64,000 bases of DNA. It comes from an uncultured Oscillospiraceae bacterium. GTDB lineage: Bacteria; Bacillota; Clostridia; Oscillospirales; Oscillospiraceae. Both the position numbers and the translations under genes were made by a program. The stretch lies in the NCBI GenBank assembly GCA_934565655.1, contig CAKTIE010000006.1, positions 38,426 to 102,425 of the forward strand, written 5' to 3'. Below the pieces are notes generated by a model. The model did not search any database. It saw only the letters and a program-made list of their open reading frames with translations, and was not told the origin of the DNA. Below, piece after piece: positions 8,417-16,886 of the stretch; within the stretch, counting starts at the first letter, position 1; every line of letters starts with the position of its first letter.

Positions 8417-8923
8417 TCACCGCGGCACCGGCAGGATCAGCACATCCTTCCGGTTCCGCAGCGCGTATTCAATGGTATATCGGGTGCCGCCGGGGCTCCC
8501 GTCATGGACGGCGATCAGCAGCTGGCTGTGATCCACCATATAGCGGTTGCGCCGGTGCATGCAGCCGGGGTCGTACTTCTCCTGCACCACCGTGCGGTAG
8601 CTGCACAGCGCCGTCAGATCCCGGTAGCGTTCCTGCTGCTCCGCCGTCCAGCCGTCACACTGGCTCAGGCAGGGGATGGCCGCCTCCACGGTGATATCCT
8701 GCACCCGGCCCCGCAGGCGCAGCACCTCTTCGCAGAAATAGGTATCGCAGCCGCGGGCCATGCCGCAGATGAAGTGACGGTAGCCGTCGGCGTAAGCCTT
8801 CTCCACCATCTCGCGGATGGCGTCCTTCAGCGCCAGACAGCGCTCGTCCCGTTCGTTGTCGCCCCAGGGCAGCTTCTCCGGCCGGTGGCCGGAAAAGCTG
8901 CAGCTAATCTGCGGTGCGCGCAT
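8417..8923 (-). CDS. SLOG family protein (DUF1273/YpsA-like)
   Basis: A 168-residue Rossmann-like protein of the SLOG superfamily, YpsA branch. The N-terminal CSFSGHRPEKLPWG is the characteristic nucleotide-binding strand-loop, followed by HFICGMARGCDTYF. SLOG proteins are thought to bind nucleotide-derived ligands. Bacillus YpsA affects cell division, but the molecular role is not settled. The start ATG at 8923 follows GGGAGGCGGCCG. It sits 21 bases upstream of the TSCPD gene on the same strand. Confidence 0.85.
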   Translation of the reverse strand: MRAPQISCSFSGHRPEKLPWGDNERDERCLALKDAIREMVEKAYADGYRHFICGMARGCDTYFCEEVLRLRGRVQDITVEAAIPCLSQCDGWTAEQQERYRDLTALCSYRTVVQEKYDPGCMHRRNRYMVDHSQLLIAVHDGSPGGTRYTIEYALRNRKDVLILPVPR

Positions 8924-9000
8924 GCGGCCGCCTCCCTTCCCTGTTGTCGCCGGGTCAAGTTCAGCGCCCGGCGGCCATAGCCGCAGAGCGCTGAACGGTC

Positions 9001-11544
9001 TTATCTCAGAATTTGGCCGATCCGCCTTCGCGCATCATCAGCCAGCGCGCCAAGACCTCCCAGCAGATCCTCCGCCGAGAAATCATCATCGCCCGGCAGC
9101 GGGCTGCTGTCATCGTCAGAGTCCGGCGGCTGATAGCCGGGATCTCTGGGCAGCAGATCGCCCCGTCCCGGAGGCACGGAGGTCCCATCGCCGCCGATGG
9201 CGTTGCCCCATTGGACGTAATCGCTGTCCTCCGCCACCACATCGGGGAAGTTGGCGAAGTAATCGCGGTAATAATTCAGCGTGCTGCTGCCGTCATGCAT
9301 GGTACACAATTGCGTGGGCTGGTTGTCCACCGCCACAAGCTCCGTGCGGACACGGCTGCCGCGGGGATCCATTTCGCACAGATTGGTGGCCAGCATGCCG
9401 CTGTCGGCACAGACGGTGACCTGCACCAGGTCGCTGCTGGAGAAGAAGCTCTTATTCTCCAGACCCTCGTGGATCTGGGACATGACCTGCTTCCACAGTG
9501 CCGCCGCCGGGTTCACACCGCCGGAGGACACGCGGCTGTTGCTCTTGTAGCCCACCCAGCAGGCGCCCACATAGTAGGGGCTGTAGCCCACGAAATAGCG
9601 GTCCTTCTGGTCGTTGGTAGTACCGGTCTTACCGGCCAGGGTCATGCCGCTGAAGTTGGCGGAGGAGCCGGTGCCGCCGTTGACCACGTCGTGGAGGAAG
9701 CTGTTCATCAGCGCGGCGGTGCTGGCCTTCATGGCCACGTTGGACTGGATCTCATTCTCCAGGATCACATTGCCGTTGCTGTCCTCCACGCGGGTGAAGG
9801 TGCGGGGCCGGGTATAGATGCCCTCGTTGACGAAGGCGCCGTAGGCCGCCGCCATCTCCTCGGTGGTGACGCCGTTGGCATAGCCGCCCAGCGCCATGGC
9901 GCCCACCTGCTCGCTGTCGGACTGGGTCAGGGTGGTGAAGCCCAGGCGGCTGGTCATGAAGTCATAGGACTTATAGGTGCCAAGCTCCATGTTCACCCGC
10001 ACGGCGCAGGTGTTCAGAGACTGCACCAGCGCGCGGCGCACGGTGACCAGACCCTGGAACCGGCCGTTGTCGTTCTTGGGATAGGGGCTGTCGTTCAGCT
10101 CCAGCACAGGGAAATCGTCGATGGTGGACGCGCCGGTGATGACGCCCTGATCCAGTGCCGGGGCATAGGTGCTGATGGGCTTGGCGGCAGAACCGCAGGG
10201 CCGCACGGAGGTGGCCCAGTTCCAGCCGCGATCCGCCGTCTTGGCGCCGGTGCCGCCTACCATGGCCACCACATAGCCGGTATAGGGGTCAATGATGGTG
10301 ATGGCGCCCTGCAGCTGCTCGGTCTCGCCATTGCTGTCGGTACGGGTATAGGGGGTATTGCTGAGATCCTCGAACACGCTCTCGGCGATCTTCTGATACT
10401 CGTAGTTCTGGGTGGTGTAGATCTTATAGCCCTTGCTGAACAGCGCGTTCTCCGCCGTGCCGCGGTCATAGCCGAACTCGTCCATCAGCGCCTCGATCAC
10501 ATCGTCGATCAGCGCGTCGGTGAAGTAGGAGTTGCGGGCCGTGTACTGGGCCGTCGCCGTCTTGGTCTCCTCCTGCTTCTGATCCTCGGTGGTGTCCACC
10601 ACGGCGTCGCCGTAGTAGTTGCCGGTATTGCTGTAACCGTTGCTGAAGATGACCTCCTCCGCCTTGGCGGCGTCATACTCCTCCTGGCTGATCTTGCCCT
10701 GCTCCAGCATGGCGTCCAGCACCAGCAGCTCGCGCTTGCGGTTCTGCTCCCGGTTCCAGTCGCCCTGCAGGGGATCATATTGGCTGGGGTTGTTGGTAAT
10801 GGCGATCAGGCTGGCGCACTGGGCCAGAGACAGCTCGGTGACGCTCTTGCCGAAATAGGTGCGGGCCGCCGCCTCCACGCCGTAGCTGGACTGGCCCAGG
10901 AAGATGCGGTTCAGGTACGCCTCCAGGATCTGATCCTTGTCATAGCGCTTTTCCAGCTCCAGTGCGCGGTAGATCTCCATGACCTTACGCTTGACGGTGC
11001 TCTCGTTGTCGCCGGTCACGTTCTTGATGAGCTGCTGGGTGATGGTGGAACCGCCCTGCACGCCCCGGCCCGTCAGGGTACTGAGGATGGCGCGCACCGT
11101 GCCCCGGAAGTCCACGCCGTTGTGCTTCTCAAAGCGCTTGTCCTCGATGGCGATGGCGGCATCCTTCATGTACTGGGGGATGTTCTCCAGGTCGATCCAG
11201 ATGCGGTTCTCGCCGTCGCTGTACAGGGTCTGGTACATGACCCATTCATCGGTCTTGGCGTCCAGATAGTACAGCTCCGTGGAGACCTTGGTCTCCAGCT
11301 CGTCCACATAGACCTCCACATGTCCCTTCAGGGACGTATTGATCCACGTCATGAAAATGCCGGTGAAAATGGCGACGGTCAGCACCATCACCAGCAGGAT
11401 CGTGCCGATGATGAAGCCGGCCCGGCCCTTCTTTTTGGGGCGGGGCGCACGGGGCGTCTCCTGATGGGTCTCTTCCTGTCTGTGACCGGCGCTCTGCTGT
11501 GGGCGGCCGAACAGGCCGCTGCGCTTCTTCTTGTTCTCACTCAT
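9001..11544 (-). CDS. Class A penicillin-binding protein 1A
   Basis: A bifunctional peptidoglycan glycosyltransferase/transpeptidase of about 847 residues. A basic cytoplasmic tail precedes one transmembrane helix (GFIIGTILLVMVLTVAIFTG). The GT51 domain has the catalytic Glu in AIEDKRFEKHNGVDF and GGSTITQQLIKN, then EKRYDKDQILEAYLN. The transpeptidase has SxxK in CGSAAKPIST, SxN as SLN in QSLNTCAVR, and KTG in LAGKTGTTND. The C-terminal tail is acidic and proline-rich. The start chosen is the ATG at 11544, after AAAGGAGGTGCCCTGTT. The longer upstream open frame has no ribosome site. It is divergent from the DUF1292 gene. Confidence 0.93.
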   Translation of the reverse strand: MSENKKKRSGLFGRPQQSAGHRQEETHQETPRAPRPKKKGRAGFIIGTILLVMVLTVAIFTGIFMTWINTSLKGHVEVYVDELETKVSTELYYLDAKTDEWVMYQTLYSDGENRIWIDLENIPQYMKDAAIAIEDKRFEKHNGVDFRGTVRAILSTLTGRGVQGGSTITQQLIKNVTGDNESTVKRKVMEIYRALELEKRYDKDQILEAYLNRIFLGQSSYGVEAAARTYFGKSVTELSLAQCASLIAITNNPSQYDPLQGDWNREQNRKRELLVLDAMLEQGKISQEEYDAAKAEEVIFSNGYSNTGNYYGDAVVDTTEDQKQEETKTATAQYTARNSYFTDALIDDVIEALMDEFGYDRGTAENALFSKGYKIYTTQNYEYQKIAESVFEDLSNTPYTRTDSNGETEQLQGAITIIDPYTGYVVAMVGGTGAKTADRGWNWATSVRPCGSAAKPISTYAPALDQGVITGASTIDDFPVLELNDSPYPKNDNGRFQGLVTVRRALVQSLNTCAVRVNMELGTYKSYDFMTSRLGFTTLTQSDSEQVGAMALGGYANGVTTEEMAAAYGAFVNEGIYTRPRTFTRVEDSNGNVILENEIQSNVAMKASTAALMNSFLHDVVNGGTGSSANFSGMTLAGKTGTTNDQKDRYFVGYSPYYVGACWVGYKSNSRVSSGGVNPAAALWKQVMSQIHEGLENKSFFSSSDLVQVTVCADSGMLATNLCEMDPRGSRVRTELVAVDNQPTQLCTMHDGSSTLNYYRDYFANFPDVVAEDSDYVQWGNAIGGDGTSVPPGRGDLLPRDPGYQPPDSDDDSSPLPGDDDFSAEDLLGGLGALADDARRRIGQILR

Positions 11545-11785
11545 AACAGGGCACCTCCTTTTCTTTGTTGTATTCTGACGTATATCCGGCGCCGCGCGGC
11601 GGCCCTTTGCCGGATACACATACTAGCCCAGTTTCATGCTATTTAAGTATTGTACCACATCTGTCAAATGTTAAAAACCCCTTCTTTTGACAAATTCCTG
11701 CCAAAAAGCGTGGGAATTCTTTTCATATCTGTACTTTCGGCGGACTTTTTCGTCCTCTGGCGCAAAAAAGTCATGCAGCCGCCGC
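11545..11785. other. Intergenic region upstream of PBP1A, no gene seen
   Basis: This is an AT-richer stretch between divergent genes. On the minus strand TACAAT (about 11652-11657) is a plausible -10 for the PBP1A gene, but TTGACA lies only 7 bases upstream of it and no -35 is correctly spaced, so that promoter is not assigned. I see no RNA or repeat here. Confidence 0.5.
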
Positions 11786-11814
11786 TTGCATTCCGGCGGA
11801 AGATAGGGTACAAT
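11786..11814 (+). promoter_or_regulatory. Promoter for the DUF1292 gene
   Basis: TTGCAT and TACAAT spaced 17 bases apart, 34 bases upstream of the start codon. Confidence 0.65.
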
Positions 11815-11848
11815 ACCACATACCGAACGATACAAGGAGGCAACACTC

Positions 11849-12139
11849 ATGAGCGAAGATTTCGGCCCGAATTTCATCACCCTGACCGATGAGGACGGCA
11901 ACGAGTTTGAATTGGAGTATATCGACGCGCTGGAGCTGGACGGCCAGACCTATATGGCCTTCTTCCCCGCTGTGGAGGAGGACGAGGCCGATGAGGAGGA
12001 TCTGGGGCTGGTGATCCTCAAGTCCATCATGGTGGACGGCGAGGAGCAGCTGTCCACGCTGGACAGCGACGAGGAGCTGGAACGGGTCTACGACCTGTTC
12101 ATGGAGCAGCTGCTGGCGGACGAGGAAGAAGATTCCTGA
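11849..12139 (+). CDS. DUF1292 domain-containing protein
   Basis: A 96-residue, very acidic cytoplasmic protein of the DUF1292 (YrzB-like) family, common in Firmicutes. It shows the family pattern FITLTDEDGNEFELEYID, then TYMAFFPAVEED and LVILKSIMVDGEE. Family function is unknown. The ATG at 11849 follows ACAAGGAGGCAACACTC, a very strong ribosome site. It is followed by a T-rich stretch and the structured RNA locus. Confidence 0.9.
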   Translation: MSEDFGPNFITLTDEDGNEFELEYIDALELDGQTYMAFFPAVEEDEADEEDLGLVILKSIMVDGEEQLSTLDSDEELERVYDLFMEQLLADEEEDS

Positions 12140-12181
12140 AAAAAATAGCAAATTTCTCTTTTCTTTTTCCTGCCCGCGTGG

Positions 12182-12187
12182 TATACT
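12182..12187 (+). promoter_or_regulatory. Extended -10 promoter for the structured RNA
   Basis: TATACT preceded by TGG (GTGGTATACT) places a transcript start near 12193. No good -35 is present, which fits an extended -10 promoter. Confidence 0.5.
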
Positions 12188-12192
12188 ATGCC

Positions 12193-12440
12193 CAAGGTGA
12201 GCGTGTTGTATGACGCGCCCCGCCTTACAAACGATGTATGCGGGTCTTTTTTATCCTCACATCTTGTTATAGGGGATGTCGGATCAGCATGTGGTTTGCA
12301 GGCCTCCCGGCTGCCGTCTGCGGCTGGATGATGGAAGCAGTAAAGCAAGCTGGAGACAACCCACCTGCTAGGAAACGGTGCAGGTTATAACTTGGCCCGA
12401 TGCAATGGAGAAGCAGCCGAAAGGCTGCTTCTCTCTTTTT
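12193..12440 (+). ncRNA. Structured noncoding RNA, raiA-motif-like (identity tentative)
   Basis: A non-coding, highly structured segment of about 245 bases with its own extended -10 promoter and a strong terminator. Hairpins that can be read directly: AAGGTG (12194) pairs with CGCCTT (12221) around an inner GCGT/ACGC hairpin; CCCGC/GCGGG with inner TACA/TGTA; ACATC/GATGT; GCA-GCC/GGCTGC; and ACCTGC/GCAGGT. The loop bases GTTATA of the third hairpin (about 12265-12270) are complementary to TATAAC near 12386-12391, a likely pseudoknot. This multi-stem layout fits a large clostridial RNA such as the raiA motif better than the single rod of 6S RNA. I cannot confirm the family without a covariance-model search. 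Confidence 0.6.
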
Positions 12441-12443
12441 TTT
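12408..12443 (+). terminator. Terminator of the structured RNA
   Basis: An 11-bp GC-rich stem (GAGAAGCAGCC) closed by a GAAA tetraloop, followed by a run of eight Ts. Confidence 0.9.
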
Positions 12444-12478
12444 AATCAAAAGAGGGCTTATCGTCCTCTTTTGATTAA
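12442..12478. terminator. Second hairpin after the structured RNA
   Basis: A 14-bp perfect inverted repeat (TTAATCAAAAGAGG and complement) with a 9-base loop directly abutting the preceding terminator. It is possibly a backup terminator. The stretch from 12479 to 12578 shows no gene. Confidence 0.55.
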
Positions 12479-12578
12479 GCTGAGATTCGCTCCGAACCGG
12501 TTCGCCGCCTGTGGGCTGCGAATTCTGCGAAGCCTTCTACCGCTTTCGCACCTTTTCCTGCCTGCCAAAATATAATAC

Positions 12579-12607
12579 TTGCACATTTGGCAAATCTACG
12601 GTATAAT
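12579..12607 (+). promoter_or_regulatory. Promoter for the parvulin foldase gene
   Basis: TTGCAC and TATAAT with a 17-base spacer, 60 bases upstream of the start codon. Confidence 0.75.
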
Positions 12608-12667
12608 AGGCAGGTATTTTACGACCAAGGGCGTATTGCGCCTATCACTTGAGAGGACTGAAAACAA

Positions 12668-14239
12668 ATGAGTGCATCCAGAGAAAAGAAAAACCGCCAG
12701 GAGCTGGCCGCGCAGGGTCATGTGGATCCCCGTGTGGAGCGCGAGGCCAAAGAGGCCGCCGAGCGGAAAAAGAATAAGCTTCTTTACGGCGGCATCGCTG
12801 TTCTGTTCGTGATCGTGGCCGCCGTGGTGCTGCTGTACAACTCCGGCATCTTCCAGCGCAAGGCCACTGCCCTGACCGTGGACGGCAAGGATTTCACCGC
12901 CGCGCAGGTGGACTACTATTATTACACCGCGCTTAACTCCATCAGCAGCTCCCAGTACAGCAACTATATGGGACTGAGCACCAGCACTTCCCTGAAGGAG
13001 CAGACCATCAACGCCATGGCGAAGATGCTGCTGCAGATCTCCGACGAGGGCGACATCACCTGGGATCAGTACCTGAAGGATACCGCCAAGACCAATCTGA
13101 CCCAGACCTATCTGCTCAGTGAAAAGGCCAAGGCCGAGGGCCTGACCTTCAACGACGATATGCAGGCCGAGCTGGACGCCACCCTGGATCAGATCACCGC
13201 CTATGCCAAGCAGAACGGCTATACGCTTTCCGCCTATATCAAGCTGCTCTACGGCTCCAACATGACGGTCGGCACCTTCAAGGAGCTTTTCCAGATGCAG
13301 GAGCTGGCCGCCCATTACAGCCAGGAGTACACGGACAGCCTGACCTACACCGATGATCAGCTGCAGGCCTGCTACGACGCGGACAAGAACAGCTTCGATG
13401 TGGCCGATTACCAGTACATCTCCTTCAAGGCCACCGCCGACAGCACCAAGGACGCTGACGGCAACACCGTGGAGCCTACGGATGAGGAGACGGCCGCCGC
13501 CAAGAAGGCTGCCGAGGATGCCGCCGCTGACGCCGCTGCCCGTTATGCCGCCGGTGAGTCTCTGGAGGATATCGCCGCTTCCTATGAGGACATCGCCTCC
13601 TATATCCATCAGGACAGCGCCACCTATGCGGACACCGATCTGCTGAACTGGGTGTTTGACGCTTCCCGCGCGGAGGGCGATACCACTACCGTCACTACCG
13701 ATTCCAACATCTATTTCGCCGTGTTTGCCAGCCGAAGCCGTCAGGACTACAATCTGGTCAACGTGCGCCATATTCTCTTCCTTGCCGACGCTTCTACGCT
13801 GGACAAGGAGTCCGAGACCTACGAGGCCGACCTGGCCGCGCTGAAGGAGACCGCTCATGCCAACGCCGAGAAGGCGCTGAAGGAGTGGCAGGACGGCGGC
13901 GCCACCGCTGAGCTGTTCGCTCAGATGGCCAGTGAGCAGTCCGCCGACGGCGGCAGCTCCGATAACGGCGGCCTGTACGAGGGCATCAGCAAGTCCACCA
14001 GCTTCGTGCAGGAGTTCCTGGACTGGTGCTTCGCCGATGGCCGCAAGGTGGGCGACGCCGGTGTCATTGACAGCAGCTACGGCAGCCACGTCATGTATCT
14101 GGACAGCTTCGGCGAGCCTTACTGGAAGACGTTGGCCGCCAATCAGCTGAAGAACGACGATTACAGCGCCTGGCTGGCTGAGCAGACTGCCGCCGAGACC
14201 GTGACGGAAGGCTCCGGCATGAAGTACGTCGGTTTCTAA
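12668..14239 (+). CDS. Membrane-anchored peptidylprolyl isomerase (SurA/PrsA-like)
   Basis: A 523-residue extracytoplasmic foldase. A lysine-rich cytoplasmic N-terminus precedes one transmembrane helix (LLYGGIAVLFVIVAAVVLLY), and there is no lipobox, unlike Bacillus PrsA. A SurA-N-like helical domain spans about residues 60-240, followed by an acidic, alanine-rich insertion (about 255-300). A parvulin domain begins near NVRHILFLADAS and includes FAQMASEQSADGGSSDNGGL and the late VIDSSYGSHVMYL. It should assist folding of secreted proteins. The ATG at 12668 follows TTGAGAGGACTG. It is monocistronic, with promoter and terminator both visible. Confidence 0.88.
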   Translation: MSASREKKNRQELAAQGHVDPRVEREAKEAAERKKNKLLYGGIAVLFVIVAAVVLLYNSGIFQRKATALTVDGKDFTAAQVDYYYYTALNSISSSQYSNYMGLSTSTSLKEQTINAMAKMLLQISDEGDITWDQYLKDTAKTNLTQTYLLSEKAKAEGLTFNDDMQAELDATLDQITAYAKQNGYTLSAYIKLLYGSNMTVGTFKELFQMQELAAHYSQEYTDSLTYTDDQLQACYDADKNSFDVADYQYISFKATADSTKDADGNTVEPTDEETAAAKKAAEDAAADAAARYAAGESLEDIAASYEDIASYIHQDSATYADTDLLNWVFDASRAEGDTTTVTTDSNIYFAVFASRSRQDYNLVNVRHILFLADASTLDKESETYEADLAALKETAHANAEKALKEWQDGGATAELFAQMASEQSADGGSSDNGGLYEGISKSTSFVQEFLDWCFADGRKVGDAGVIDSSYGSHVMYLDSFGEPYWKTLAANQLKNDDYSAWLAEQTAAETVTEGSGMKYVGF

Positions 14240-14260
14240 TCGATCCGCATCCAACAAAAA

Positions 14261-14285
14261 GGACCGGCGCAACGCCGGTCCTTTC
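14261..14285 (+). terminator. Terminator
   Basis: Stem GGACCGGCG/CGCCGGTCC with a 3-base loop, followed by TTTCC, 21 bases after the foldase stop. Confidence 0.75.
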
Positions 14286-14304
14286 CTGTATTTGAGGGAC
14301 ACCT

Positions 14305-15030
14305 ATGCATGAAGAATTTTTAAGGACGGAAATGCTCCTGGGCGGTGACGCGCTGGAAAAGCTGCGCCGCAGCCATGTGGCCGTGTTCGGTCTGGGCGGC
14401 GTGGGCAGCTATGTGACCGAGGCCCTGTGCCGCGCCGGTGTGGGTGAGCTGACGCTGATCGACGGCGACACCGTGTCCGTCAGCAACATCAATCGCCAGC
14501 TGTACGCGCTGCACTCCACCATCGGCATGCCGAAGGCGGAGGCCGCCGCCGCCCGCTGCCGGGACATCTGCCCGGATACGGCGGTGCACCCCATCGTGGG
14601 GCTGTACGACGCCGCCCACCGGGAGGATTTCTTTGCCGCCCGGTATGACTACATCGTGGACGCCATTGATCTGGTCAGCTGCAAGCTGGATCTGATCGAG
14701 CAGGCCCGGCAGCGCCGCATCCCCATTCTGACGGCGCTGGGCACCGGCAACAAGCTGCACCCGGAGCTGCTGACCATCACCGACATTGCCAAAACCTCCG
14801 GCTGCCCGCTGGCACGGGTCATGCGCAAGGAGCTGCGGACCCAGAACATCCACCACCTGAAGGTGGTATTCAGCCCGGAGCAGCCCGGCGAGACACAGCA
14901 GCTGGAAGCACCGCCTCCCGGACGGCGCAGCGTTCCCGCCAGCGTATCGTGGGTGCCCTCCGTGGCGGGCCTGCTGATGGCAGGCACGGTGGTGCAGGAC
15001 TTACTGAATGAAGGAGGGTTGATCCCATGA
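14305..15030 (+). CDS. tcdA: tRNA threonylcarbamoyladenosine dehydratase
   Basis: A 241-residue E1-like (ThiF/MoeB) protein of the TcdA/YrvM group, which uses ATP to cyclise the threonylcarbamoyl group at A37 of ANN-decoding tRNAs. The nucleotide-binding GLGGVGSYVTEAL and the adenylation residues in LIDGDTVSVSNINRQLYA are clear, followed by DAIDLVSCKLDLIEQA. The C-terminal motif VPSVAGLLMAG is typical of the family. The ATG at 14305 follows TTGAGGGACACC. It overlaps the DUF554 gene by 4 bases. Confidence 0.92.
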   Translation: MHEEFLRTEMLLGGDALEKLRRSHVAVFGLGGVGSYVTEALCRAGVGELTLIDGDTVSVSNINRQLYALHSTIGMPKAEAAAARCRDICPDTAVHPIVGLYDAAHREDFFAARYDYIVDAIDLVSCKLDLIEQARQRRIPILTALGTGNKLHPELLTITDIAKTSGCPLARVMRKELRTQNIHHLKVVFSPEQPGETQQLEAPPPGRRSVPASVSWVPSVAGLLMAGTVVQDLLNEGGLIP

Positions 15031-15701
15031 TCTTACTGGGTTCCCTTGTCAATGGCGCCGCTGTCGTAGTAGGCGGCCTGGTGGGTATGTTTGCCGGAAA
15101 GCTGCTGCCGGAGCGCCTGCGCGGCTCCGTTATGGCCGCGCTGTCTCTGATCACAATAGGCATCGCCATACCCGGACTGATGAAAAGCAGCAGCGCCCTG
15201 ATCCCCATTCTTTCCATGGTGATCGGCACCATCATCGGTGAGCTGCTGAACATTGATGCCGCCGTCAACCGTCTGGGTGACGCGCTGCAGAAGAAATGCA
15301 ACGGCAGCCCCATCACCGAGGGCTTCGTCACCGGCTCGCTGGTATTCGCCGTCGGTGCGCTGGCCGTCATGGGTGCGCTGGAAAGCGGCCTGCAGCACCA
15401 GCACAGCATCCTGATCTCCAAGGCCGTCATCGACGGTGTGGGTGCGCTGGTCTTTGCCTCCACCATGGGACTGGGCGTGGCGCTCTCCGGCGTAACGGTC
15501 TTTGTGGTCGAGGGCTCCATGGCGCTTCTGGCCTCGCTGGTGGCCCCCTATCTGGGTGAGGCTGTGGTCAATGAGATCACCTTTGTGGGTTCCCTGCTGA
15601 TCGTGGGCATCAGCCTGAACCTGCTGGGCGTCACCAAGCTGCGGATTTTGAACATGGTGCCGGCGATCCTGCTGCCGATCCTGCTCTGCCGTTTTTTGTA
15701 A
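15027..15701 (+). CDS. DUF554 family membrane protein
   Basis: A 224-residue integral membrane protein with about six or seven helices, of the DUF554 (YdfK/YqgA) family. Conserved features are the N-terminal GSLVNGAAVVVGGLVG, GTIIGELLNID, and the pore-like FVTGSLVFAVGALAVMGALE with glycines. It is a putative transporter or channel of unknown substrate. The start ATG overlaps the tcdA stop (ATGA), indicating translational coupling. Confidence 0.9.
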   Translation: MILLGSLVNGAAVVVGGLVGMFAGKLLPERLRGSVMAALSLITIGIAIPGLMKSSSALIPILSMVIGTIIGELLNIDAAVNRLGDALQKKCNGSPITEGFVTGSLVFAVGALAVMGALESGLQHQHSILISKAVIDGVGALVFASTMGLGVALSGVTVFVVEGSMALLASLVAPYLGEAVVNEITFVGSLLIVGISLNLLGVTKLRILNMVPAILLPILLCRFL

Positions 15702-15734
15702 ACGATCATTTCATTATACAAGGAGGGGCTTTTT

Positions 15735-16535
15735 ATGACCTATGGATTCATTGGCACCGGCAATATGGGCGGTGCGCTGGCCCGCGCCGCCGCCAAAACG
15801 GTGGAGGTGCGCAGCAGCATCGTTCTGGCCAACCGCACCCCGGAGAAGGCCGCGAGGCTGGCCGATGAGATCGGTGCTTCTGTGGCGGATAACCTGACTG
15901 TCGCCCGTGAGTGCGACTATATCCTGCTGGGTGTCAAGCCCCAGATGATGGCCGGGATGCTCGCTGAGATCGCACCGGCCCTGAAGGAACGCACCACCCC
16001 CTTCGTGCTGTTGAGCATGGCGGCGGGCCTGACGGTGGCACGCATCCGCGAAATGGCCGGCGGCGACTATCCGGTGATCCGCATCATGCCCAATACCGCC
16101 GTATCCGTGGGCGAGGGCGTGACGCTGTACTGCTGCTCCGACAATGTGACGGAGGCCCAGCGTGAGGGCTTTATCTCCCTGCTGCACTGCTCCGGCCTGC
16201 TGGAGGAGCTGGAGGAAAAGCTGATGGACGCGGGAAGCGCTGTGGCCGGCTGCGGCGGCGCGTTCGCGTACCTGTTTCTGGAGGCGCTGGCCGACGGCGG
16301 CGTCTATGCCGGTCTGCCCCGGGCCAAGGCCCAGCGCTACGCCGCCCAGATGCTGCTGGGCGCGGCAAAGCTGGCGCTGGAAAGCGATGACCACACCGCC
16401 GCGCTGAAGGACGCCGTCTGCTCTCCCGGCGGCACCACCATCGCCGGTGTCCGCGCGCTGGAGGAGCATGGCTTCCGCGCCGCCGCCATCGACGCGGTTC
16501 TTGCCGCCTATGACCGGACAAAGGCGCTGCAATAG
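15735..16535 (+). CDS. proC: Pyrroline-5-carboxylate reductase
   Basis: A 266-residue NAD(P)H-dependent enzyme catalysing the last step of proline synthesis. The N-terminal Rossmann signature is FIGTGNMGGALA. Conserved segments include LGVKPQMM, RIMPNTAVSVGEG, and the C-terminal dimerisation signature SPGGTTIAGVRALEEHGFR. The length is normal. It follows tcdA-DUF554 on the same strand with a good AAGGAGG site and ends before a strong terminator. Confidence 0.96.
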   Translation: MTYGFIGTGNMGGALARAAAKTVEVRSSIVLANRTPEKAARLADEIGASVADNLTVARECDYILLGVKPQMMAGMLAEIAPALKERTTPFVLLSMAAGLTVARIREMAGGDYPVIRIMPNTAVSVGEGVTLYCCSDNVTEAQREGFISLLHCSGLLEELEEKLMDAGSAVAGCGGAFAYLFLEALADGGVYAGLPRAKAQRYAAQMLLGAAKLALESDDHTAALKDAVCSPGGTTIAGVRALEEHGFRAAAIDAVLAAYDRTKALQ

Positions 16536-16581
16536 GCCTCTATTCGTTAGTAAACAATCGTTTCGTAATAATTCCGCACAT

Positions 16582-16613
16582 AAAAAACGGACAGCGGCGC
16601 TGTCCGTTTTTTT
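16582..16613. terminator. Terminator after proC
   Basis: Stem CGGACAGC/GCTGTCCG with a GGC loop, flanked by six As and seven Ts, so it can act on both strands. Confidence 0.9.
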
Positions 16614-16782
16614 CGTTATGTAGATTCTCCACGGGAAAACAATATATGATTGAGGAGGAATAGGGCGATGGCTGCACGGGGCGACCGTGCAGCCATCAAA
16701 AGGGATTTGAGGATAGAAAGGAAAAGTAATATGTGGAGAATTACTGTATATAAAATACACAATGTTGCAAGATTTGTAAAGC

Positions 16783-16814
16783 GACATTTTTTCATCTTTA
16801 TATGAAGAAATGTC
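16783..16814. promoter_or_regulatory. Inverted repeat upstream of the LysR gene
   Basis: Two 13-base arms (GACATTTTTTCAT and ATGAAGAAATGTC) with one mismatch and a 6-base AT-rich spacer lie 73 bases upstream of the LysR start. The position and symmetry suggest an autoregulatory site. That is inference. Confidence 0.45.
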
Positions 16815-16886
16815 ATATTAGATGGTTGCATTTGCAGCAGTATCATGGTAAAATCTGTGATATCCTACGGAAAGGACGTGATCTGT

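Noticed and set aside
9013..11646. Long plus-strand frame opposite the PBP1A gene
   Set aside because: The minus strand encodes a full bifunctional PBP with all motifs. The plus frame has no start signal and reads as composition artefact.
12193..12440. 6S RNA at the structured RNA locus
   Set aside because: Considered because of size and nearby tcdA (yrvM), a 6S neighbour in Bacillus. The sequence forms several separate hairpins, not one long rod with a central bubble, so 6S is not the first choice, though not excluded.
16616..16846. 76-codon minus-strand frame between proC and the LysR gene
   Set aside because: No ribosome site, and it runs through the terminator and the AT-rich dyad. The hydrophobic content comes from T-rich sequence.
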